In this document: positions 1 to 5,022 of the stretch, piece after piece
Layout: each line of letters starts with the position of its first letter
How positions within the stretch are numbered: the stretch's first letter is position 1
Origin: Dehalococcoidales bacterium
GTDB lineage: Bacteria > Chloroflexota > Dehalococcoidia > Dehalococcoidales > UBA2162
DNA: 5,022 nt
Reading direction: 5' to 3'
Assembly (NCBI GenBank): GCA_016844285.1
Contig: JAENIS010000101.1
Coordinates: 1-5,022, forward strand
Notes under the pieces: generated by a model
Seen by the model: only the letters and a program-made list of their open reading frames with translations
Told to the model about the DNA's origin: nothing
Databases searched by the model: none
Translations under genes and position numbers: made by a program

Positions 1-67
1 TATAGCACACTCTAGCTACGAAGTGAAGTCACCGGGCGATAGGGTTTTGTTCATAAAATATATGGTT

Positions 68-97
68 TTGACTATTGTCTAAAAGGTATGTTAATAT
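68..97 (+). promoter_or_regulatory. Candidate sigma-70-type promoter with extended -10
   Basis: TTGACT at 68-73 matches five of six bases of the -35 consensus. After an 18-base spacer, TAATAT at 92-97 has the essential TAnnnT pattern of a -10 box, and it is preceded by TG at 89-90, the extended -10 dinucleotide. Transcription would start near 104, leaving a leader of about 125 nt before the first gene. It lies upstream of the first gene of an apparent four-gene operon, where a promoter is expected. This is a motif match only; AT-rich DNA gives such matches by chance. Confidence 0.4.
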
Positions 98-190
98 GAG
101 AATGGAGTAGGTTTCCAATCAAAGCCTAAGCTCGAAAATCGTATCAATGGGGCGGTTTGAAATGGGGTTATATAATATGATATTGTCTAA
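73..190 (+). repeat. Pair of short direct repeats in the leader
   Basis: The decamer TATTGTCTAA occurs exactly at 73-82 and at 181-190. The octamer TAATATGA also occurs twice, at 92-99 and 173-180. In the first set the decamer precedes the octamer by nine bases. In the second the octamer runs directly into the decamer. The first decamer sits in the spacer of the candidate promoter at 68-97, and the second covers the expected start point of the -10 box at 171-176. Such placement would suit operators for one regulator, but the elements are short and lie in AT-rich DNA. Confidence 0.35.
171..176 (+). promoter_or_regulatory. Candidate second -10 box
   Basis: TATAAT here is a perfect -10 hexamer, 53 bases before the first start codon. 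No good -35 hexamer is found 16 to 18 bases upstream (that region is G-rich, TGGGGC), and there is no TG extension. It could be an activator-dependent promoter or simply AT-rich sequence. Two AATGGGG heptamers, at 146-152 and 161-167 (15 bases apart), fall where an activator would sit; that link is speculative. Confidence 0.22.
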
Positions 191-229
191 TTACTCGCTA
201 AAATTTATTTGTGAGGAGGGATTTTAGAG

Positions 230-1639
230 ATGGCAACTGAAACTAAACCAGTGGAAACTAAGAAAAGGCCGATAAACCGGTTACGAACAGTGTATGCCCT
301 GCGCAATATGCTGGACGAGCAATATACATCGGCTCAGGAAGGAGCCAAAGAGGGTAAGCCCGTCGCCTGGTGCATGGCGGAAGCCTTTGCCAGCAACTTT
401 CTTAATGCTATGGATGTCGAAAGCATCTACACTGAAAACTATGCCACCCGTTGCGGTGCTACGGGTATTGCCTGGCAGCCCGGAGGTTATATTGACCGCT
501 CCGGGACAGAAGGCTTTCCTCCGACTCTCTGCAACTACGCCACTAACTGTTTTGGCTATACTTCCCGAATGGTTCACGAACTGAACGGAGAGATACCTCC
601 CGAAGCCCCCAGTGGGGGAATGCCCAAACCCGCTTTACTCGTTGGCTCCTGTGGTGGCAGTTGTGATGCCCGCTATAAGTGGTATCAGGCTATGGGACGC
701 TATCTGGATACTCCGGTATGGATTATGGAAGTGGGTGGGATGGGGCAAGGAAGCGCCGGTCGAGAAGCTCTCGACCCTGCCTACTATGAGAACGAGGTTC
801 AATTTATCACTGCCCACCTGAGAGACTTTGTCGTCTTCCTTGAGCAGCTCTTCAAGAAGAAGTTTAATTATGATAAGTTCGAAAAAAGTCTCGACGACAC
901 CATAGAGATGAACCGCACCTGGTATGGGATTACCGATGAACTGCGCAAGGCGCGGCCCTGCCCGATGAACGCCCGCGACCACTATAGTGCCATGAATATG
1001 TCTCTCTTCCGGGCGAACGACCCCAAGGCAGCCAACGAGCTTTTCACCAACATGAGGGAGGAGGTTCTCTACCGGATTGAGAATAAGATTGCCGGCATTA
1101 ACTACCCGGAGAAGTATCGGGCGTCCTTCCAGGGGCTGGGACCCTGGCATGGTTTGAGTCTTTTCGACCGTCTGGCCGAGCGGAGCTGGAACTTCCCCAG
1201 AGAGGGCTACCACCCACCCGACCCCATCGATGTGAGCTGGGTCAAGGACCCGATTGAAAGACTGGTTCGCTATCGACGGCGTTCTCTGCCGTGGCAGATT
1301 GAAAATAGCTTCCCTGACCCGAATGAAGCCGAAGAGGTTAGAGAGGAGTTCCGGAAGACGGGCGCCTCGGATAAGCTGGCGGTGGTGGATGCCCGGGACT
1401 ACCAGATTGACGGGGTTATCCTTCACACCGCTCTCACCTGCCGCATGACCAGTTGCCGCACCGGTATGACACAGCAGCAGTTAATGAAGGTCTACAAGGT
1501 TCCTTCCCTCCTGGTTTTTGGGGATATGGTCGATAGCCGCGTCTTTAACCTTGAGGACTTCCTGCGAAGGGCAGAAGCCTTTGAAGAGACGATGGACCAT
1601 TTTAAAGAGGAGAGGAAAAAAATAGGGCTAGCGTGGTAA
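230..1639 (+). CDS. BcrB-like large subunit, 2-hydroxyacyl-CoA dehydratase/benzoyl-CoA reductase family (copy 1)
   Basis: This 469-aa soluble protein has no signal peptide or membrane segment. It is predicted to be the larger [4Fe-4S] subunit of a heterodimeric dehydratase or reductase acting on CoA esters. Family landmarks in order: GKPVAWC (43-48) and NAMDVESIY (59-67), the N-terminal strand-helix region; TLCNY with Cys101; GGSCDARYK with Cys145; a conserved centre SFQGLGPW (299-306); DPIERLVRYRRR (340-351); DGVI followed nine residues after the Gly by Cys404; and GDMVDSRVF (431-439), which resembles the C-terminal motif of BcrB. Cys101, Cys145 and Cys404 are the likely cluster ligands. Extra cysteines lie close by at 107, 141 and 409. 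A GAGGAGGG site at 213-220, nine bases before the ATG, fixes the start. It is probably the first gene of the operon. Family is confident; substrate and exact reaction are not known. A dehydratase role is as possible as ring reduction. Confidence 0.93.
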   Translation: MATETKPVETKKRPINRLRTVYALRNMLDEQYTSAQEGAKEGKPVAWCMAEAFASNFLNAMDVESIYTENYATRCGATGIAWQPGGYIDRSGTEGFPPTLCNYATNCFGYTSRMVHELNGEIPPEAPSGGMPKPALLVGSCGGSCDARYKWYQAMGRYLDTPVWIMEVGGMGQGSAGREALDPAYYENEVQFITAHLRDFVVFLEQLFKKKFNYDKFEKSLDDTIEMNRTWYGITDELRKARPCPMNARDHYSAMNMSLFRANDPKAANELFTNMREEVLYRIENKIAGINYPEKYRASFQGLGPWHGLSLFDRLAERSWNFPREGYHPPDPIDVSWVKDPIERLVRYRRRSLPWQIENSFPDPNEAEEVREEFRKTGASDKLAVVDARDYQIDGVILHTALTCRMTSCRTGMTQQQLMKVYKVPSLLVFGDMVDSRVFNLEDFLRRAEAFEETMDHFKEERKKIGLAW

Positions 1640-1696
1640 GGCTAATTCTTTATTGAACAGGCGTATTGGTAAAATTTTATTAGGAGGGATTTTGAA

Positions 1697-3085
1697 ATGG
1701 CAACCGAAACTAAACCAGTAGAAACTACCAGAAAAAGGCCAGTAAACCGGTTACAAACAGTCTATGCACTCCGAGCTTTGACGGATAAACAGTACGAGGA
1801 CACGCGAAAAGCCGCCGAGGCGGGGAAGCCCGTTGCCTGGTGCATGGTTGAGCCTTGGCATGGCTCTCTCCTTAACGCTATGGATATTGAAAGCGTCTAC
1901 CCGGAAAGCTACGCCTCTGTTTGCTCGGCTGCGGGAGCCGCCAAAGCCTACCTGGACCGCTCTGAGTCCGAAGGCTTTCCCTCAACCTTATGTGGCTATC
2001 TCCAAAACGTCCTGGGCTATGCTGACCGGATGATCACCGATTTGGGGGGAGACATTCCTCCGGAAGCACCCCGTGGAGGCATGCCTAAACCAGCCCTGAT
2101 AATCGGCAACAGCGGGGGAACCTGTGATGCCAGGTATAAGGGGTTTCAAGCCCTGGGACGTTATCTTGACTGTCCGGTATGGATAACGGAGTCGCCCAGT
2201 CCCTCGCCCAGAGAAGCTCTGTTACCCGGTGCTTATGAGCGCGATGTTCAATTCATCATGGAACACCTCAGGCAATTTATTGCCTTCCTCGAAAAGCTGG
2301 TGGGTAGGAAGTTCGATTATGATAAGTTTGAGGAAGACCTGGACCACCAGATGGAGATGAATGCGGTTTGGTATAATATTACCGATGAGCTGCGTACGGC
2401 CAGACCCTCTCCGATGAACTCCCGCGACCACTATAGTGCTATGCAATCCGTTCTGATGAGAACAACGGACCCCGTGGGAGTAAAGAAGCTATTTGAGAAT
2501 ATGCGTGACGAGGTCCAGCACCGCATAGACAATGGGATAGCTGGTATTAACTACCCGGAGAAATATCGGATGTCGTTTCAGGGACTTGGTCCCTGGAGCC
2601 ATATGCAGATATTCGATATCCTGGCGCCGAGGGGCTGGAATTTTGTGAGAGAAGGCTATCACCCACAACCACCCATCGATTTGAGCTGGGTCAAAGACCC
2701 AATTGAAAAGTTGGTCAGATATCGCCGGCGTGGTCTTGAGTGGAATATTGATCATGATTTCGGACCTAAAGATGCAGCCAGAATTAAGAAAGAGATAATG
2801 GAGAAGGGATTCTCGGATGAGCCAGCCGCGGTGGATGCTAGGGATTACCAGCTCGACGGTGTGCTGATGCAGACTTCCCTTACCTGCCGTTTGACCAGTT
2901 GCCGCACCGGCCTTACCATCGACCGGATGATGAAGTCATCTAAGGTTCCCGTCTTACTGTACTACGGGGATATGATTGACGCCAGACTCGTTGACGTGGA
3001 TGCCCTCATGAAGAGGTGCGAGGCCTTTGAAGAGACGATGGACTACTATAAAGAGGAACGGAAGAAAGCAGGGATGGCCTGGTAA
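1697..3085 (+). CDS. BcrB-like large subunit, 2-hydroxyacyl-CoA dehydratase/benzoyl-CoA reductase family (copy 2)
   Basis: This 462-aa protein is the tandem paralogue of the preceding gene, more than half identical by eye. It shares the ten N-terminal residues and the C-terminal pattern EAFEETMD..KEERKK.G.AW. The probable cluster ligands are all kept: Cys99 (TLCGY), Cys143 (GGTCDARYK) and Cys397 (nine residues after the Gly of DGVL), with the extra Cys402 in TCRLTSCRTG. It lacks the additional cysteines that copy 1 has at 107 and 141. A glycine-rich loop of copy 1 (GGMGQGSAG) is replaced here by a shorter SPSPSP run after PVWITE, next to where the family's active site is expected. AGGAGGG at 1682-1688, eight bases before the ATG, supports the start. 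AGGAGGGATTTT is identical in the leaders of both copies, so the duplication included the ribosome-binding site. The 57-base gap has no terminator, which suggests co-transcription. It is probably an alternative large subunit with a different substrate or partner preference. Confidence 0.93.
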   Translation: MATETKPVETTRKRPVNRLQTVYALRALTDKQYEDTRKAAEAGKPVAWCMVEPWHGSLLNAMDIESVYPESYASVCSAAGAAKAYLDRSESEGFPSTLCGYLQNVLGYADRMITDLGGDIPPEAPRGGMPKPALIIGNSGGTCDARYKGFQALGRYLDCPVWITESPSPSPREALLPGAYERDVQFIMEHLRQFIAFLEKLVGRKFDYDKFEEDLDHQMEMNAVWYNITDELRTARPSPMNSRDHYSAMQSVLMRTTDPVGVKKLFENMRDEVQHRIDNGIAGINYPEKYRMSFQGLGPWSHMQIFDILAPRGWNFVREGYHPQPPIDLSWVKDPIEKLVRYRRRGLEWNIDHDFGPKDAARIKKEIMEKGFSDEPAAVDARDYQLDGVLMQTSLTCRLTSCRTGLTIDRMMKSSKVPVLLYYGDMIDARLVDVDALMKRCEAFEETMDYYKEERKKAGMAW

Positions 3086-3118
3086 ACCCAGTTCCTTAGT
3101 GAAGAGGAAACAGAATTG

Positions 3119-3148
3119 TGGAGAGGGGGCAAACTTGCCCCCTCTCCA
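3119..3148 (+). other. Strong GC-rich RNA hairpin between the large- and small-subunit genes
   Basis: Bases 3119-3131 pair perfectly with 3136-3148, giving a 13-bp stem that is mostly G-C, closed by a four-base loop at 3132-3135. The sequence that follows (CTGAATGCTAG) has no run of T, so it is a poor intrinsic terminator. It ends 12 bases before the Shine-Dalgarno site of the next gene. Likely roles are an mRNA stability or processing element that sets relative amounts of large and small subunits, or partial attenuation. The structure is seen directly; the role is inference. Confidence 0.75.
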
Positions 3149-3160
3149 TCTGAATGCTAG

Positions 3161-3166
3161 AGGAGG
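3161..3166 (+). promoter_or_regulatory. Ribosome-binding site that decides the start of the first small-subunit gene
   Basis: AGGAGG lies eight bases before the ATG at 3175, ideal spacing. The in-frame ATG at 3154 lies upstream of this site and has no comparable site of its own, so a start there would only add seven residues encoded by the ribosome-binding site itself. The paralogue downstream has the same arrangement, GAGGAGGG-TTAGATT then ATG, which confirms 3175. Confidence 0.9.
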
Positions 3167-3174
3167 TTAGATTC

Positions 3175-4380
3175 ATGGCAAAAACAGCAACCAAGACACC
3201 GGCAAAGGCGAAGGTAGCCAGTAAGGGACTGGCCCGGGCCAATGAGATTTATCAGAATCGTGACCAGAGGGCCAAAGAGCTTAAGGCAGAAGGCAAGATA
3301 GTGATGGGTTATCTCTGTACCTACCCTGTTTTAGAGCTGATGACTGCCTTAGACATCGTCCCCTACCGCCTGTTTGGCGATATGAGGGAAACAATCACCA
3401 AAGCCGATACTTACATGGGCACCGTGATCTGTTCCTTCCTGCGCAGCACCCTGGACATCGCTTTAAAGGGCAGGGACGACTTCCTTGACGGGGCGGTTTT
3501 TGCCCATACCTGTGATGAGGGCTGTGCCCTAAATGACATCTGGCGCGCCACTATAGAGTTGCCTTACACCTACTTTATAGATACGCCCTCTACCGTGCTT
3601 GAGCGAGGACAGAGACAAGAGAAGGCCTTGCTGAAGGAGTTTCAGACGAGCCTGGAAGAGTTTACCGGTAAGAAAGCTACTCCAGCCAAAATCAAAAAAG
3701 CAATTAAACTGCACAATCAGCAGCGAGCACTGTTGCGGGAACTGTATGACCTGCGAAAGCCTGACCCGCCCCTCATCTCAGCAGTCGAGACTCTTAAGGT
3801 AATGAAGGCGGTGCAGAGCATCCCGATAGAGGAAGGCAATCAGCTAGTGAGCGAGGTCATTACCGAGGTTAAGGAACGTAAGACTGGTCGTCCCACCAAG
3901 AAAACGGGCAGGCTGCTGGTCTGGGGACCTGTCATCGACGACACCTCTTTTGTCGAGATGATTGAGAGTCTGGATGCTAATTTGGTCATGGATGATACCT
4001 GCGTTGGCACTCGTGCCTTTTTTGACGATGTCAAGATCACCGATGACCCCTTAGAGGGGTTAGCCTACCATTACCTGGTGGATATTCAGTGCCCCCGCAC
4101 CTTCAGGGAACCCGTTCTCGGTCCGGACTGCAAAGACCATATCGAGGACATAGAGTTTAGATACGGCTACCTGGGGAAGTACGCCAAAGACTGGAATTGT
4201 AACGGAGTAATCATGGAGTGGATGAGGTATTGCGACTCCCACGGCTACGAAGTACCGGCGCTTAACGATTACCTTGACCATATTGGCTTGCCTCATCTGG
4301 GTCTGGAGCAGGATTACAGCGAGGCCGCTCTGGCGCCAATGAGAACCAGGGTTCAGGGCTTCCTCGAGGTCATTAGCTAG
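3175..4380 (+). CDS. BcrC/HgdB-like small subunit, 2-hydroxyacyl-CoA dehydratase family (copy 1)
   Basis: This 401-aa soluble protein is predicted to be the smaller [4Fe-4S] subunit that pairs with a large subunit encoded upstream. After a Lys/Ala/Thr-rich tail of about 13 residues come the family landmarks: GYLCTYP.LE.M.ALDIVPYRLFGD (45-69), which matches the corresponding stretch of BcrC-type proteins; ICSFLRSTLD with Cys86; DFLDG..F.HTCD with Cys113; the strand YFIDTPST (133-140); LLVWGPVIDD (247-256); DDTCVGTRAF (273-282); DPLEGLAYHYL then QCPRTF (291-310); and NGVI followed by Cys353. Cys86, Cys113 and Cys353 are the likely cluster ligands. The DDxCxGTR and CPRTF motifs are of the kind I associate with dehydratase (HgdB/FldC) subunits rather than with BcrC. 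The ATG at 3175 is chosen from its Shine-Dalgarno site, over an in-frame ATG at 3154. Family membership is firm. Whether the complex dehydrates or reduces is open. Confidence 0.93.
   Translation: MAKTATKTPAKAKVASKGLARANEIYQNRDQRAKELKAEGKIVMGYLCTYPVLELMTALDIVPYRLFGDMRETITKADTYMGTVICSFLRSTLDIALKGRDDFLDGAVFAHTCDEGCALNDIWRATIELPYTYFIDTPSTVLERGQRQEKALLKEFQTSLEEFTGKKATPAKIKKAIKLHNQQRALLRELYDLRKPDPPLISAVETLKVMKAVQSIPIEEGNQLVSEVITEVKERKTGRPTKKTGRLLVWGPVIDDTSFVEMIESLDANLVMDDTCVGTRAFFDDVKITDDPLEGLAYHYLVDIQCPRTFREPVLGPDCKDHIEDIEFRYGYLGKYAKDWNCNGVIMEWMRYCDSHGYEVPALNDYLDHIGLPHLGLEQDYSEAALAPMRTRVQGFLEVIS
3371..3431 (+). repeat. Nearly identical 61-base block shared by the two small-subunit genes (first copy)
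   Basis: This segment matches 4620-4680 at 60 of 61 bases; the only difference is at 3400 (A here, G at 4649), which changes Lys to Glu. It encodes the conserved stretch from LFGDMRETIT to MGTVIC, leading into the Cys86 cluster ligand. No synonymous difference is seen in these 19 to 20 codons, while about 21 codons before and 25 after show about five and nine respectively. Confidence 0.85.
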
Positions 4381-4431
4381 AGAGCTAGCCCCGTATAGAA
4401 TACAATATGGCTGCCTTTCCGACTGAATACC

Positions 4432-4439
4432 GAGGAGGG
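4432..4439 (+). promoter_or_regulatory. Ribosome-binding site of the second small-subunit gene
   Basis: GAGGAGGG lies eight bases before the ATG at 4448 and is followed by TTAGATT, as in front of the first small-subunit gene. This marks the start of a reading frame that runs off the window, and shows that the duplicated unit included the translation signal. Confidence 0.9.
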
Positions 4440-4447
4440 TTAGATTA

Positions 4448-5022
4448 ATGCCAACAGTTAAAGTGGCAAGCAAGGGGCTTGCCCGGGCCAAGGAGCTTTA
4501 CGAGCATCGTGACCAGCGAGCCAGAGAGCTTAAGGCAGAAGGCAAGGTGGTGTTGGGTTATCTCTGTCTCTACCCTGTTGTCGAGTTTATGACCGCCTTA
4601 GACATTGTTCCCTACCGTTTGTTTGGCGATATGAGGGAAACAATCACCGAAGCCGATACTTACATGGGCACCGTGATCTGCTCTTTTCTGCGCAGCACTC
4701 TGGACATCGCCTTAAAAGGCAGTGATGACTTTTTAGACGGGGCGGTTTTTTCCCATACCTGTGATGAAGGTTGTGCCCTGCAGGACAACTGGCGAGCCTC
4801 GGTTCGTATGCCCTACGTCTATTTTGTTGATACTCCCACAACCGTCCTGCCACGCAGTGTGGACAGACATAAATTTTTACTGGAGCAATATAAGAAGAGC
4901 CTCGAAGAGTATACCGGCAAGAAGATGACCACCGCCAAACTCAAGAGAGCCATCCTGGCCCATAATCAGCAGCGGGCACTGGTGCGGGAGTTGTATGAAC
5001 TGAGAAAACCGGATCCGCCTCT
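4448..5022 (+). CDS. BcrC/HgdB-like small subunit, 2-hydroxyacyl-CoA dehydratase family (copy 2, cut by window end)
   Basis: The first 191 codons are present, open to the last base; the remaining half or so of the gene lies beyond the window. The protein is about three quarters identical by eye to the small subunit just upstream, but starts with a shorter tail (MPTVKVASKG). Two of the three expected cluster ligands are visible, Cys78 (ICSFLRS) and Cys105 (HTCDEG). The third, and the DDxCxGTR region, would be downstream. Differences from copy 1 cluster after the strand YFVDTPTTVL, where copy 1 reads ERGQRQEKA and this copy PRSVDRHKF, close to the family's expected active site. It begins 67 bases after the preceding stop with no terminator between, so co-transcription is likely. 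It is probably an alternative small subunit. I see no frameshift, but an intact 3' half cannot be confirmed here. Confidence 0.92.
   Translation, partial: MPTVKVASKGLARAKELYEHRDQRARELKAEGKVVLGYLCLYPVVEFMTALDIVPYRLFGDMRETITEADTYMGTVICSFLRSTLDIALKGSDDFLDGAVFSHTCDEGCALQDNWRASVRMPYVYFVDTPTTVLPRSVDRHKFLLEQYKKSLEEYTGKKMTTAKLKRAILAHNQQRALVRELYELRKPDPP
4620..4680 (+). repeat. Nearly identical 61-base block (second copy)
   Basis: This is the counterpart of 3371-3431, with a single base difference at 4649. It encodes the stretch leading to the Cys78 cluster ligand of the second small subunit. Confidence 0.85.

Noticed and set aside
1..67. Possible end of an upstream gene
   Set aside because: Stops occur early in two + frames, and the third frame stops by about position 80 without any recognisable protein sequence. 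Nothing supports a coding region.
635..1426. Long open frame on the - strand, 263 codons, opposite the first large-subunit gene
   Set aside because: It lies wholly inside a gene with clear family motifs and codon bias, resembles no family I know, and has no independent ribosome-binding site that I can see. A shorter open frame occurs at the matching place opposite the paralogue (2222-2446), as expected from shared sequence on the sense strand.
1670..1679. Ten-base palindrome TAAAATTTTA before the second large-subunit gene
   Set aside because: An equivalent AT-rich stretch (TAAAATTTAT, 199-208) precedes the first copy but is not palindromic. It fits an unstructured AT-rich leader duplicated with the gene better than an operator.
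3154..3174. Earlier in-frame ATG for the first small subunit
   Set aside because: It would place AGGAGG inside the coding sequence, and its extra residues merely translate the ribosome-binding site. The ATG at 3175 has ideal spacing and matches the paralogue.
4376..4389. Small inverted repeat GCTAG-AGAG-CTAGC over the stop codon of the first small-subunit gene
   Set aside because: The stem is only five base pairs with no T-run after it, too weak to call a terminator.
4401..4406. TACAAT, a -10-like hexamer before the second small-subunit gene
   Set aside because: There is no -35-like hexamer at 16 to 18 bases upstream and no TG extension. The short gap and shared orientation favour read-through transcription.
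4060..4491. Open frame of 143 codons on the - strand spanning the gap between the two small-subunit genes
   Set aside because: It overlaps the 3' end of one gene and the ribosome-binding site and 5' end of the next, both well supported. The translation looks like antisense composition.

Overview
The window holds four genes in a row on the + strand, all structural subunits of one enzyme superfamily: the 2-hydroxyacyl-CoA dehydratase / class I benzoyl-CoA reductase family (HgdAB, FldBC, HadBC, BcrBC type). These are oxygen-sensitive [4Fe-4S] heterodimers. In the characterised members they receive single low-potential electrons from an ATP-hydrolysing activator. The sequence therefore points to an anaerobe that ferments or degrades acyl-CoA or aromatic-CoA compounds. 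Coding GC is roughly 50%, and the Shine-Dalgarno sites are strong and uniform (AGGAGG). I cannot fix the phylum. A Chloroflexota (Dehalococcoidia-like), Desulfobacterota or clostridial anaerobe would all fit, and this is only an impression.

Layout: 1-229 is an AT-rich leader with two promoter candidates and short direct repeats. 230-1639 and 1697-3085 are tandem paralogues of the larger, BcrB-like subunit (469 and 462 aa, more than half identical by eye). 3086-3174 is a spacer holding a strong GC-rich hairpin without a U-tract. 3175-4380 is a smaller, BcrC/HgdB-like subunit (401 aa). 4448-5022 is the first 191 codons of its tandem paralogue (about three quarters identical by eye), cut by the window edge. 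The order is thus B-B'-C-C', with spacers of 57, 89 and 67 nt and no convincing terminator, so the genes probably form one operon.

Working model: each large subunit pairs with a small subunit to form a heterodimer with one [4Fe-4S] cluster per subunit. The three complete proteins carry all three Cys positions expected of cluster ligands. The truncated fourth shows the first two. Two B and two C paralogues could give two parallel enzymes or four mixed dimers. In both pairs the divergence is concentrated in the same loop, after a conserved beta-strand near the expected active site, which suggests different substrates. No activator ATPase, CoA ligase, transporter or regulator lies in the window. 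The actual reaction (dehydration of a 2-hydroxyacyl-CoA, aromatic ring reduction, or something undescribed) cannot be decided from these genes alone.
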